In this document: piece after piece, positions 39,348-47,641 of the stretch | How the letters are laid out: every line of letters starts with the position of its first letter | How positions within the stretch are numbered: position 1 is the first letter of the stretch | Origin: Amycolatopsis decaplanina DSM 44594 | Lineage (GTDB): Bacteria; Actinomycetota; Actinomycetes; Mycobacteriales; Pseudonocardiaceae | Assembly: GCF_000342005.1 (NCBI RefSeq) | Contig: NZ_AOHO01000061.1 | Span: 17,778 to 81,777 of the forward strand | Length of the DNA: 64,000 bases | Direction: 5' to 3' | Program-made: the position numbers and the translations under genes | Notes under the pieces: model-generated | Told to the model about the DNA's origin: nothing | What the model saw: the letters and a program-made list of their open reading frames with translations, nothing else | The model's database searches: none

Positions 39348-40517
39348 TCACACGAAGGCGCTCTGCCCGGTGATAGCCTTCCCGACGATCAGGGTGTTCA
39401 TCTCCCGGGTGCCTTCGAACGAGTAGATCGCCTCGGCGTCGGTGAAGAACCGCATGATGTCGTTGTCCAGCACGATCCCGTTGCCGCCGAAGATCTCGCG
39501 GCCCCACGCGACGACCTCCCGCATCCGCGAGGTCACGAAGGCCTTCGCCAGCGACGAGTGCTCGTCCTTGAAGATCCCGGCGTCCTGCAGCCTGGCCAAT
39601 TGCACCAGCATGCCCCACGACGCGGTGATATTGCCGAGGCTCTTCACCAGCAGGTCCTGCACCAGCTGGAACCGCGCGATCGGACGGCCGAACTGCTTGC
39701 GCTCCTTGGCGTAGTCCAGCGCGAGTTCGTAGGCCCCGATCATCACGCCAAGCGCCTGCCAGGCCACACCGCCGCGGGTCGCGCGCAGGATCTCGGCGAC
39801 ATCGCGGAACGAGTTGATGCCCTGCAACCGGTGCGCCTCCGGCACCCGGACGTCGGTCAGCGTGATCTCGGCGTTCTCCACGATCCGGAACGCGAACTTG
39901 TTCTCGATCTTGACCGGCACGAATCCGGGGGAGTCCTTCTCGACCACGAAACCCTTGACGTTGTTGTCCTCCTCGTCGCGGGCCCACACAATGACAAGGT
40001 CGGCGAAGGTCGCGTTGCCGATCCACTTCTTGGCGCCGTTGAGGATCCAGGTGTCGCCGTCCCGCCGCGCCGTCGTCCGCATACCGCCCGCGACGTCGGA
40101 ACCGCCGAGCGGCTCGGTCATCGCGAAGGCGCCGATCTTGTCCATGGCCGCCATCGACGGGAGCCAGCGGTCGCGCTGCTCCTGGTCTCCGCCCGAGTAG
40201 ATGCTGTACATCGCGAGTCCGTTGTGGACACCGAAGAACGTGGCCACGGACGGGTCCGTGCGGGTCATCTCCATCGCCATCATGCCGCTGAGCAGGTGGC
40301 TGGTGGCCGGAAGGTGCTCGCCGTAGCCCTCGTAGGGCAGTCCGGCGAGGCCGAGTTCGCGGAACTTGCCGACGAGTTCGTGCGGGAACTCGCCCTTGGC
40401 CCAGTACTCGTTCACGAGCGGCTTGACCTCGGTGCGCATGAAGTCGCGCGTCTTGAGCAGCAGCTTGCGCTCCTCCTCCGGCAGCAGGTCCTCGTAGGCG
40501 TAGAAGTCGGCGGTCAT
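39348..40517 (-). CDS. acyl-CoA dehydrogenase (glutaryl-CoA dehydrogenase-like)
   Basis: A 389-residue FAD enzyme. Signatures are GAFAMTEPLGGSDVAGGMRT (flavin/substrate loop), WILNGAKKWIGNATFADL, RKQFGRPIARFQLVQDLL and GREIFGGNGIVLDNDIMRFF. The catalytic Glu lies in YSFEGTREMNTLIVGKAITG, the position used by glutaryl-CoA and related dehydrogenases. The ATG at 40517 has GGAGGAG upstream, 2 nt after the stop codon of the 3-hydroxyacyl-CoA dehydrogenase gene. It is the last gene of the five-gene catabolic operon. Confidence 0.9.
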   Translation of the reverse strand: MTADFYAYEDLLPEEERKLLLKTRDFMRTEVKPLVNEYWAKGEFPHELVGKFRELGLAGLPYEGYGEHLPATSHLLSGMMAMEMTRTDPSVATFFGVHNGLAMYSIYSGGDQEQRDRWLPSMAAMDKIGAFAMTEPLGGSDVAGGMRTTARRDGDTWILNGAKKWIGNATFADLVIVWARDEEDNNVKGFVVEKDSPGFVPVKIENKFAFRIVENAEITLTDVRVPEAHRLQGINSFRDVAEILRATRGGVAWQALGVMIGAYELALDYAKERKQFGRPIARFQLVQDLLVKSLGNITASWGMLVQLARLQDAGIFKDEHSSLAKAFVTSRMREVVAWGREIFGGNGIVLDNDIMRFFTDAEAIYSFEGTREMNTLIVGKAITGQSAFV

Positions 40518-40518
40518 T

Positions 40519-41448
40519 TCAGTTCTCCTCCCTGGCGGCACTGTCCAAAGCGGACAGCACCGCGAGCTGCTTGCGGTCGCGCGCCTCGGCGAGTTCCGAG
40601 TACGTGGAGGAGCCGTAAGCGGATTCCACGGCTTCGATGAGCCGTTCCTGTTCTTCGGGGTCTTGCGAGGGCTGCCCGAGACCGGCCCACATCTTCTTCA
40701 TCGATTTGCCGATGTGCTCGGCCATGTGCCGGTAGCCACCAGGGCCGCCGCCCAGATGCGAGCCGAGGAACGGCCCGACCGCGGACCAGCGGATGCCGAG
40801 TGAGTTCGTCATCACGGCGTCCAATTCGGACGGTGACACGACACCCTGTTCCACCAGGTAGATCGCCTCGCGGCTCAGCGCGTTCTGCAGCCGGTTGCCG
40901 ACGAAGCCGGGGATCTCCTTGCGCTCCACCACCGGGGTCCGGCCGACGAACCGGTAGAACTCGACGGCCCGGTCGACCGATTCGGCACTGGTGCGCTCAC
41001 CGGGCACGACCTCGACCAGCGGGATCAGGTGCGGCGGGTTGAACGGGTGTCCGATCAGGACTCGCGACGCGTCGTCCAGTTCCGCGGCGAACGCGGTCGA
41101 CGGGATCGCCGAAGACGAGCTGAGCAGCAGCGCGTGTGACGGTGCCTCGCGGACCAGGGTCGCGAACAGTTCCTTCTTGAACTCGACGTTCTCGGGCCCG
41201 TTCTCCTGCACGACATCCGCGTGCCGGACGGCTTCGGCGACGTCGGTGGCGAGGTGGACGCGAGGAGCGAGGTCCGCGACGTCCCGGCCGAGATGCGAAG
41301 CGAACGCCTTCAATGCGCCGGCGACGGCGTCGGCGAGATCCGGCCGCGGGTCCGAGACCCGGACTTCCATGTCGTGCGCGGCGAACAACGCCGTCCACGA
41401 CAGGCCGATGGTGCCCGCGCCGATCACCGCGGCGCTGCGAAAAGTCAT
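40519..41448 (-). CDS. 3-hydroxyacyl-CoA dehydrogenase / carnitine dehydrogenase-like
   Basis: A 309-residue NAD enzyme. The Rossmann motif is AAVIGAGTIGLSWTALFAAH and the catalytic His-Glu pair lies in LIGHPFNPPHLIPLVEVVPG. The C-terminal all-helical dimerisation domain begins PGFVGNRLQNALSREA. Size and single-domain form fit lambda-crystallin, L-carnitine dehydrogenase or 3-hydroxybutyryl-CoA dehydrogenase. The ATG overlaps the upstream stop codon (ATGA). It oxidises the 3-hydroxy product of the crotonase in this operon. Substrate not determined. Confidence 0.85.
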   Translation of the reverse strand: MTFRSAAVIGAGTIGLSWTALFAAHDMEVRVSDPRPDLADAVAGALKAFASHLGRDVADLAPRVHLATDVAEAVRHADVVQENGPENVEFKKELFATLVREAPSHALLLSSSSAIPSTAFAAELDDASRVLIGHPFNPPHLIPLVEVVPGERTSAESVDRAVEFYRFVGRTPVVERKEIPGFVGNRLQNALSREAIYLVEQGVVSPSELDAVMTNSLGIRWSAVGPFLGSHLGGGPGGYRHMAEHIGKSMKKMWAGLGQPSQDPEEQERLIEAVESAYGSSTYSELAEARDRKQLAVLSALDSAAREEN

Positions 41449-42200
41449 GACCGTGCTCCCTTCAGGTAGTCGAAGACCGGCTTGACCGGGGCGAGCGTCA
41501 GGTCGGTGAGGATGTGGCTCGCGGAGACGACCTCCAGCACCGGGAGGTCGGCGAGCGGGGCCAGGACGTGCTGGAACAGTTGCAGCCGCGCGGGCCCGGT
41601 CCACGCTTCCTTGACCACCACGTCGGTGATCTCGGTGCGGACCAGTTCGAAGACCCGGGGCGAACCGTCGTAGTCCGGGATGGTCTTGAGCATGAACGTC
41701 GGCACGGTGATCTGCGCTTCGGCCTCGGCCACGTCCAGCCGGTGGTGCTTGTAACCCATGGTGGCGGTCGCGACCCGCTGGCTGCCGTGGTCGAGTGTCC
41801 CGACGAGCGCGCCGTTCTCGGCGAACAGCTTCGGCGAGCCGATGGTCTTCGGGTAGGCGCTGATCTCGCGGCCGGACGCGGTGGCCGGGAAGTTGTCGAG
41901 GTACATCGCGTGCAGATACTCGCCGCGCTCGCCCTCGAAGCTCACCGGGATGGCCTGGCCGGACTCGGTGTAGGGCCCGTAACCGCTGACGTCGCCCATC
42001 TTCATCACCTCGAACCGCACCAGCGGCTCGTCGATTTCCAGCGGCTCCGGCACCACGGCGCGCAGGGCGCCGGCGTCGGTGCGGTAGACGATGTTCAGGT
42101 ATTCCCGGTCGGTGAACCGGGGCACCACCGGCGCGTACGCCGGATTCGTGAGCGGCGTGGTCACGTGCTGGAGAACTTCTCGCTGCTTCATCTCACTCAC
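41445..42200 (-). CDS. acetoacetate decarboxylase family protein
   Basis: A 251-residue protein. The catalytic lysine lies in ISAYPKTIGSPKLF, the Schiff-base segment of acetoacetate decarboxylases. LEIDEPLVRFEVMKMGDVSG and GERGEYLHAMYLDNFPATAS are further family marks. The product would be a ketone and CO2 from a 3-oxo acid, although some relatives act as aldolase-dehydratases. It overlaps the crotonase gene upstream by 8 nt. In this operon it could consume the 3-oxo acid formed by the dehydrogenase after CoA release. Confidence 0.85.
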   Translation of the reverse strand: MSEMKQREVLQHVTTPLTNPAYAPVVPRFTDREYLNIVYRTDAGALRAVVPEPLEIDEPLVRFEVMKMGDVSGYGPYTESGQAIPVSFEGERGEYLHAMYLDNFPATASGREISAYPKTIGSPKLFAENGALVGTLDHGSQRVATATMGYKHHRLDVAEAEAQITVPTFMLKTIPDYDGSPRVFELVRTEITDVVVKEAWTGPARLQLFQHVLAPLADLPVLEVVSASHILTDLTLAPVKPVFDYLKGARS

Positions 42201-42960
42201 CGGTCCACTTCGGAGCGCGGCGCTCGGCGAAGGCTCGCATGCCTTCGCGGACGTCGGCCGATTTCATCAGCGCCGGCATCTCCGCACGCTGGGTGGCAAA
42301 CGCTTGCGCGTCGGGAACGCCGTCCGCAGCGCGGACGATCTTCTTGACCAGTGCCAGCGCCAGGGGAGCGTTGGCGGCGATCTGCTCGGCCAGTTGCAGC
42401 GCGACGGCGGCGGCCTCGCCGGTGGGGACGACCCGGTTCGCCAGGCCCAGCCGCCCGGCGCGTTCGGCGCTGATCGGTTCGCCCGTGAGCAGGAACTCCA
42501 TGGCCAGGTGATGCGGGATCCGCTTCGGCAGCCGGATCACGCCGCCACCGGCGGCGATCAGCCCGCGCTTCACCTCGGGCAGCCCGAACTTCGCGTCTTC
42601 GGCGGCGACGATCAGGTCGCAGCCCAGCGCCAGTTCGAACCCGCCGCCCATGGCCCAGCCTTCGACGGCCGCGATCAGCGGCTTCGACGGTTCGGCTTCG
42701 GTCAGCCCGCCGAATCCGCGGCCGGGGATCTCGGGTGACTCGCCCTTCAGTGCCGCCTTGAGGTCCATGCCGGCGCTGAACGAGCCGTCCGCGCCGGTCA
42801 GGACCCCGGACCGCAGCGCGGGATCGGTCTCCAGCAGGTCCAGTGCTTCGGCCAGGCCCGCCGCGACGGCGGCGTCGACCGCGTTGCGGGCGTGTGGCCG
42901 GTCGATCGTGATCAGCAGTGTGCCGCCGACCCGTTCCGTCCTTACTTCCTTGGTGCTCAT
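42193..42960 (-). CDS. enoyl-CoA hydratase/isomerase (crotonase family)
   Basis: A 255-residue crotonase. Landmarks are LITIDRPHARNAVDAAVAAG, SFSAGMDLKAALKGE (first oxyanion-hole loop), AVEGWAMGGGFELALGCDLI (second oxyanion hole) and AEDAKFGLPEVKRGLIAAGG with the family Glu. The ATG at 42960 begins 9 nt after the CoA transferase stop codon. It hydrates the enoyl-CoA made in this pathway, or isomerises it. Confidence 0.85.
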   Translation of the reverse strand: MSTKEVRTERVGGTLLITIDRPHARNAVDAAVAAGLAEALDLLETDPALRSGVLTGADGSFSAGMDLKAALKGESPEIPGRGFGGLTEAEPSKPLIAAVEGWAMGGGFELALGCDLIVAAEDAKFGLPEVKRGLIAAGGGVIRLPKRIPHHLAMEFLLTGEPISAERAGRLGLANRVVPTGEAAAVALQLAEQIAANAPLALALVKKIVRAADGVPDAQAFATQRAEMPALMKSADVREGMRAFAERRAPKWTGE

Positions 42961-42969
42961 GGTTCTTCC

Positions 42970-44127
42970 TCAGCGGGTGGTGGTGAGTTCGCGCAGGACT
43001 TCTTCGGTGTCCTGACCCGGCAGGGGAGCCAGGCGCCGGATGGAGCCGGGAGTCGCGGAGAACTTCACCGGGATGCCGATGGTGCGGATGGAGCCTTCGC
43101 TCGGGTGCTCGACGACGTCGAGCAGGTGGCCATCGCGGACGTACTCGTCGTCCTGCGCGTTGTCGAGTTCGAGGACGGGGGCCATCGGGATGCTGTGCTT
43201 CGCGCAGACCTCGGTCCACTCCTCGGTGGTCAGCGCCGGGGCGCATTCGGCGATCATCGCGGCCAGCGCCTCGTGGTCGGTGCCGTCGATCGCGTCACCG
43301 TTGACCCGCGGGTCTTCGGCCAGTTCCGGCCGCCCGGCGGCGTGGAAGAAGTCGCGGAAGTTCTGCGGGTTGTAGGGGATCACGCAGGCCATGCCGTCCT
43401 TGGTGTGCACCGCCTGATGGCCGGGGTTCATCGACGGGCCGAAACCGGTCGGTCCCTCCGCGGGTTCGAAGACGTGCCCGGCGAGGTGCTCGACGAGGTT
43501 GAACGCGATCAGCGTGTCGGTCATCGGGATCTCGACCCGCTGGCCCTCGCCGGTCCGGTCGCGGTGCACCAGCGCGGCGAGCACGGTGTAGGCGATGGTC
43601 AGGGAGGAGACCTTGTCGCCGATGATCGTCGGCAGGTAGACCGGCTTGCCCAGTGCGCGGTTCGCGACGTCGACCAGACCGGAGGACGCCTGCACGGTTT
43701 CGTCGTAGGCGGCGTGACCCGCGCGGTCGGAGTCGCCGCGGAAGCCCTGTGCGTGGGCGTAGATCAGGCCGGGGTTGCGCGCGGCGAGGTCGGCGTGGTT
43801 CATGCCGAGCCTGCTCAGCGCGCCGGGTCGCATGTTGGTGATCAGCACGTCGGCGGTGTCGATCAGCTTGAGCGCCTGCTCGCGCTCCTCCTCGTCCTTG
43901 AGGTTGAGGGCGACGCTGCGCTTGTTGCGGTTCACGTTCAGGTTGAGCGGCGTCATACCCGGCGTCGTGCGGAACTTGCCCACTCGCACGGTGTCGGCGG
44001 GTGACTCGATCTTGATCACGTCGGCGCCCAGGTCGCCGAGGATCTGCGCGGCGTACGGGCCCATGACCACCGTCGAGAGGTCGATCACGCGAACGCCGTC
44101 CAGCGGTCCGGTAGCGTGCTCCGTCAT
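42970..44127 (-). CDS. CaiB/BaiF family (class III) CoA transferase, operon leader
   Basis: A 385-residue CoA transferase. Marks are VRVIDLSTVVMGPYAAQILG, DLGADVIKIESPADTVRVGK, ITNMRPGALSRLGMNHADLA and the KPVYLPTIIGDKVSSLTIAY region with the catalytic Asp, then RDRTGEGQRVEIPM. It is the first gene of the operon CoA transferase, crotonase, decarboxylase, dehydrogenase, acyl-CoA dehydrogenase, and would activate the incoming acid as its CoA ester. A perfect operator lies 81 nt upstream. Confidence 0.9.
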   Translation of the reverse strand: MTEHATGPLDGVRVIDLSTVVMGPYAAQILGDLGADVIKIESPADTVRVGKFRTTPGMTPLNLNVNRNKRSVALNLKDEEEREQALKLIDTADVLITNMRPGALSRLGMNHADLAARNPGLIYAHAQGFRGDSDRAGHAAYDETVQASSGLVDVANRALGKPVYLPTIIGDKVSSLTIAYTVLAALVHRDRTGEGQRVEIPMTDTLIAFNLVEHLAGHVFEPAEGPTGFGPSMNPGHQAVHTKDGMACVIPYNPQNFRDFFHAAGRPELAEDPRVNGDAIDGTDHEALAAMIAECAPALTTEEWTEVCAKHSIPMAPVLELDNAQDDEYVRDGHLLDVVEHPSEGSIRTIGIPVKFSATPGSIRRLAPLPGQDTEEVLRELTTTR

Positions 44128-44207
44128 TCTGCTTCCTTTCGCCGTTTTTCGCTCTACAACCGAAGTTAGACGCGAATAGCGGGAAAGGGAATGATCAAGA
44201 AACGAAG

Positions 44208-44236
44208 AATGGTATGACCGCGGTGGTCATACCATT
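44208..44236. promoter_or_regulatory. 29-bp perfect operator of the acyl-CoA catabolic operon
   Basis: AATGGTATGACC-GCGGT-GGTCATACCATT: 12-bp exact arms with a 5-nt spacer, 81 nt upstream of the CoA transferase start. The adjacent LysR gene is the probable regulator. The half-site TGGTATGACC also resembles GntR/FadR sites, so a distant GntR protein is an alternative. Confidence 0.75.
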
Positions 44237-44258
44237 TGGTGAAGTAATGTAAAGGGGG

Positions 44259-44280
44259 CTCGTGAGTGGTAAGGACAGTT
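44259..44280. repeat. half copy of the GTGAGTGGT palindromic repeat
   Basis: CTCGTGAGTGGTAAGGACAG and TT match the left arm of the full palindrome at 44438 with one change (ACAGTT for ACGGTT). The right arm is missing and is replaced by CTACTGAGGGG. Confidence 0.7.
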
Positions 44281-44320
44281 CTACTGAGGGGTAAGGCAAT
44301 CGTGGCGTGGTGTCGGGGTG

Positions 44321-44410
44321 TGTCGCGAAAGCCACTTTCGCGACGTTGGATGTCCCGAAAGTGGCTTTCGCGACGTTGGATGTCCCGAAAGTGGCTTTCG
44401 CGACGTTGGC
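44321..44410. repeat. three tandem 30-bp units with an inverted core
   Basis: Units at 44321-44350, 44351-44380 and 44381-44410. Units 2 and 3 share TGTCCCGAAAGTGGCTTTCG then CGACGTTGG; unit 1 has TGTCGCGAAAGCCACTTTCG, i.e. the GTGGC core flipped to GCCAC. Each carries the CGAAAG/CTTTCG inverted repeat. They lie between the half and full copies of the GTGAGTGGT palindrome. Confidence 0.85.
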
Positions 44411-44437
44411 GGTGGCGGTGGCGGGCCGTGGTGGCGG

Positions 44438-44485
44438 GCTCGTGAGTGGTAAGGACGGTTCTAACCGTCCTTACCACTCACGAGC
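44438..44485. repeat. palindromic intergenic repeat, copy 3 (GTGAGTGGT family)
   Basis: Perfect 23-bp arms around a CT centre; the core is identical to the copy at 31569. It ends 24 nt before the LysR stop codon and could terminate that transcript. Confidence 0.85.
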
Positions 44486-44509
44486 TCTATGGCTGACCGG
44501 GGCTCTCGA

Positions 44510-45418
44510 TCACGTCGAAAGCGGTTCGGCGAAGATCTCGCGGACCGCGCCGACCAGTTCGGCGAGGTCGCCCTCCTCGGCGCGGTCGCGCCGCCAGACC
44601 AGGGCGGTCTCCGGCTGGGGGCGGAAATCCGCGAAGGGCAGGATGGTGGCGCCGTCGACAAGGAACAGATGCATAGGGCTGGCCGGATCGAGCATCGTGA
44701 TCGAGAACGACGAACCGTTCGCCACCAATTCGGAAATGCCCGAATATTCGGTTCCGCCGACCTTGAGTCGTTTCTTGATGCCCGCTTTCGACAGGGTGTG
44801 GTCCATCTCGTCCGAATAAGCCGGAATGCTTTCCGAGGCGGACGGGATATAGGACAGGTCCCTCAATTCGGCTATGTCCACCGTTTCCCGCCCGGCGAAC
44901 CGGCCGGCCGGGACGACGGCGCCGAGCCGCTCCACCTGCACCGGGATGATCTCCAGCGCGGGATCGGCGACCGGCATCCGGACCAGCGACAACGCCAGTT
45001 TGCCCTCGTGCACCGCGGCGACCAGATCGGGCGTCGTACCCGGCCAGCGCTTCAGTTCGAAGCGTTCGTGGCAGCGTTCTTCGAGTCGTTTGACCCGTTC
45101 CCGCAGAGCCGGGTGCACGCCGGCGGGGATGCCGACGAACACCGTGCTCCGCTGGGGTTTCACCGCTTCCCGCAGTCGCCAGGGGATCGCGTTGACCTGT
45201 TCGAGGACGTCCCGCGCGATAGGCAGCAGCGCGGAGCCCGCCGCGGTGAGGGTGACGTGATGCGTGCTGCGGTCGAACAGCTTGTGATCTAGCTCGTGTT
45301 CGAGATCCTTGATGCGCTGGCTCAGCGGGGAAGCGGCCATATGCAGTTTGCGGGCAGCCTGGGAGAAGTTCAGTTCCTCGGCGACGGCCACGAAATACCG
45401 CAGGTGCAACATCTCCAC
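44510..45418 (-). CDS. LysR-family transcriptional regulator
   Basis: A 302-residue LTTR. The helix-turn-helix is LNFSQAARKLHMAASPLSQR with the linker helix IKDLEHELDHKLFDR. The C-terminal periplasmic-binding-like domain begins VFVGIPAGVHP. It has the same orientation as, and lies upstream of, the catabolic operon, with repeats between. Its start (GTG 45418, or ATG 45412) is only 4 nt after the stop codon of a sensor kinase, so it may be co-transcribed with that system. Likely binds the operator at 44208. Confidence 0.85.
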   Translation of the reverse strand: MEMLHLRYFVAVAEELNFSQAARKLHMAASPLSQRIKDLEHELDHKLFDRSTHHVTLTAAGSALLPIARDVLEQVNAIPWRLREAVKPQRSTVFVGIPAGVHPALRERVKRLEERCHERFELKRWPGTTPDLVAAVHEGKLALSLVRMPVADPALEIIPVQVERLGAVVPAGRFAGRETVDIAELRDLSYIPSASESIPAYSDEMDHTLSKAGIKKRLKVGGTEYSGISELVANGSSFSITMLDPASPMHLFLVDGATILPFADFRPQPETALVWRRDRAEEGDLAELVGAVREIFAEPLST

Positions 45419-45422
45419 TCGA

Positions 45423-46778
45423 TCACCCTAACCGGAAAGCGACCGTGAACGCGGCTCCGCCTTCCGGCGCCGGACCCGCCGTCAGCGTCCCGCCCATGCG
45501 GGTGACCAGGCCGTGCGCCAGCGCGAGCCCGATGCCGGAACCGACCGGGCGGCTGTCGCGGTAGCGCTTGTTCAGCACCCCGCGCTCGAACGCGACCGGG
45601 TAATCCTCCGGCGCGAGACCGGGCCCGCCGTCCCGCACCGCCAGCCGGGCCTGCCCGTCGGCCGCCACCAGCGAGAACACGATCGGCGCACCCGCCGGGG
45701 TCACGCGCAGGGCGTTCTCGGCCAGCCCGTCGACGACCTGGCGAAGCCGCCGCGGATCGGCGATGACCGGAACCTCGCCGGGTGGTCGCTCGACCAGCAG
45801 TGTGACGTCCTGTCGCGCGCACCGCAGCCGCCAGACGTCCGCGCATTCGTCGACCAGCGCGGCGAGATCGAGACGTGCAGGGTCGAGACGGAACTCGTCC
45901 GCGCCGAGCCGTGCCAGTTCCAGCAGGTCGCTGACCAGGCGTTCCAGTCGTTCCGCCTCGCGATGGATGGTCCGCCCGGCGCGGCGCGCGTCCTCGCCTT
46001 CGGCCACGCCGTCACCGATCGCCTCGGCGAACCCGGTGACGGCGGTCAGCGGCGTCCGCAGTTCGTGCGACACCGAAAGCAGGAACTCGCGCTGCCGCGC
46101 CTCGCTGTACTGCAGGGCGTCGGCCAGTTCGTTGACGGATTTCGCCACGTCCGCGACCTCGGACGGGCCTTCGACCGGAACCCGCAGGTCACGGCGCCCG
46201 GACCGCATCCCGTTCGCCACCGACGCGGCCCGGCGCAGGGGCCGCGACAGCATCCGGCTCAGCACGAGTCCCGCGATCGCGGCGACCGCCAGCCCGGCGC
46301 CGAGCGCGAGCACGGTGTTGCGCACCAGTATCCGGCCGCGTGCCTCGCCGATCTGCGTCGATTGGACGAGCGCGAACGCGGCCCCTTTCGCCCCCACGGT
46401 GCGGACTTCGACGAGGTACTGCCGGCCTTCGACGAACACCGTGTCCGAGCCGGTGCGCGTCAAGCCCGCTTTGGAAGCGGCGATCGCAGCGGCCGTCCCG
46501 GCGCCGTCGAGCGTCCCGTTCGGACGGCGGACGACGACGTCGATCCCTTGCCCCCGAACGACTTCCGCCACCTTGCCGACACCGAGCCGGTTGCCGATCC
46601 CGGTCTCGTCGAGCTGGCTCGCGACGACGTCGGCCTGCGCCGCGAGCGACTGCCGGAGCACGTCGGTGCCGGTGGTGCGGATGAGCCGGGCCGCGACCAG
46701 CCCGGCGACCACCACCGCGACCGCGGCGATCGCGAGGCACACCACGGTGATCCGCAGCGCGAGCGACGTCCGGCTCAT
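45423..46778 (-). CDS. HAMP sensor histidine kinase
   Basis: A 451-residue kinase. Two helices (ITVVCLAIAAVAVVVAGLVA and LALGAGLAVAAIAGLVLS) flank an extracellular domain of about 125 residues. HAMP follows, then HisKA with the His near residue 237 in LLSVSHELRTPLT. The ATPase domain has the N box GLAENALRVT, RDGGPGLAP and GSGIGLALAHGLV. It overlaps the response regulator by 4 nt (ATGA). The operon also carries a secreted protein and a lipoprotein upstream that may be its signal partners. Confidence 0.9.
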   Translation of the reverse strand: MSRTSLALRITVVCLAIAAVAVVVAGLVAARLIRTTGTDVLRQSLAAQADVVASQLDETGIGNRLGVGKVAEVVRGQGIDVVVRRPNGTLDGAGTAAAIAASKAGLTRTGSDTVFVEGRQYLVEVRTVGAKGAAFALVQSTQIGEARGRILVRNTVLALGAGLAVAAIAGLVLSRMLSRPLRRAASVANGMRSGRRDLRVPVEGPSEVADVAKSVNELADALQYSEARQREFLLSVSHELRTPLTAVTGFAEAIGDGVAEGEDARRAGRTIHREAERLERLVSDLLELARLGADEFRLDPARLDLAALVDECADVWRLRCARQDVTLLVERPPGEVPVIADPRRLRQVVDGLAENALRVTPAGAPIVFSLVAADGQARLAVRDGGPGLAPEDYPVAFERGVLNKRYRDSRPVGSGIGLALAHGLVTRMGGTLTAGPAPEGGAAFTVAFRLG

Positions 46779-47464
46779 CCGGCGTCCGCCGCGTAACCGA
46801 TCCCGCGGACCGTCCTGATCGGACTGTGCTCGCCCAGTTTCCCGCGCAGCTGGGCGATGTGGACGTCGACGGTCCGCGTGCCCGCCGACGCCGCGTAACC
46901 CCAGACGGAACTGAGCAGCTGCTCGCGGCTGAACACCTGACCGGGCCGTCGCACCAGGTGGGTGAGCAGATCGAACTCGGTCGACGTCAGCGCGATCTCG
47001 GTGTCGGCGGCCCAGGCACGACGCTGGGTGACGTCGACGCGAACGCCGCCCGCCGTGTGGGTCTCGGCGGGCGACGGTGCTCCGGCGGCGCGGCGCAGGA
47101 CGGTCCGGACCCTCACCGAGAGTTCACGCGGGCTGAACGGTTTCGTCAGGTAGTCGTCCGCGCCGATCTCCAGGCCCAGCAGGCGATCCAGTTCGTCGTC
47201 GCGGGCGGTCACGAACAGCACCGGTGTCCAGTCGCCGTCCGCGCGCAGTGTCCGGCAGATCTCGATACCGTCCATTCCGGACAGTCCGATGTCGAGCACG
47301 ATCGCGACCGGGCGCAGCCGCCGGATCGTGGCCAGTGCCGCGCCGCCGTCCGCCTCCACGTGCACGCCGAACCCGTCCCGCCGCAAGTACAGCGAGGCGA
47401 GCTCGGCGATCGCGGGGTCGTCCTCGACGAGGAGTACCAGCCCGCGTCCCGGTTGTGTCGTCAC
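46775..47464 (-). CDS. OmpR/PhoB-family response regulator
   Basis: A 229-residue regulator. The receiver has VLLVEDDPAIAELA, phospho-acceptor in IVLDIGLSGMDGIE, VLFVTARDDE and YLTKPFSPREL. The winged helix has LTSTEFDLLTHLVRRPGQVF, SREQLL and TRTVDVHIAQLRGKLG with VRGIGYAA. It starts with a GTG at 47464, 12 nt after the small lipoprotein gene. Third gene of the secreted protein, lipoprotein, regulator, kinase unit. Confidence 0.9.
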   Translation of the reverse strand: MTTQPGRGLVLLVEDDPAIAELASLYLRRDGFGVHVEADGGAALATIRRLRPVAIVLDIGLSGMDGIEICRTLRADGDWTPVLFVTARDDELDRLLGLEIGADDYLTKPFSPRELSVRVRTVLRRAAGAPSPAETHTAGGVRVDVTQRRAWAADTEIALTSTEFDLLTHLVRRPGQVFSREQLLSSVWGYAASAGTRTVDVHIAQLRGKLGEHSPIRTVRGIGYAADAG

Positions 47465-47476
47465 CGGCCGATCCTG

Positions 47477-47641
47477 TCACGGGGCCGGGTCGCCGGCCAT
47501 GTCCTGCTCGATCGAGTCGAGGGTGTGCTGGACGTCGCTCAGCTCACCCGGCGCCGGGCTCGAAGCGGGCTCGTCGTCGGTGCACGCGGCCGTGCCGAAC
47601 AGCGCGAGCGCGGTCAGGGTCGCGGCCAGGAGTCGTTTCAC
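47477..47641 (-). CDS. small lipoprotein
   Basis: A 54-residue product. The signal peptide KRLLAATLTALALFGTAAC ends with the lipobox GTAAC. The mature part is an acidic 34-residue tail (DVQHTLDSIEQDMAG). The GTG at 47641 overlaps the stop codon of the upstream secreted-protein gene (GTGA). It has no known domain; its place in a two-component operon suggests an accessory envelope component. Confidence 0.7.
   Translation of the reverse strand: MKRLLAATLTALALFGTAACTDDEPASSPAPGELSDVQHTLDSIEQDMAGDPAP

Noticed and set aside
44321..44410. Possible CRISPR array because of 30-bp periodic repeats
   Set aside because: The units are contiguous without spacers and no cas gene is present.
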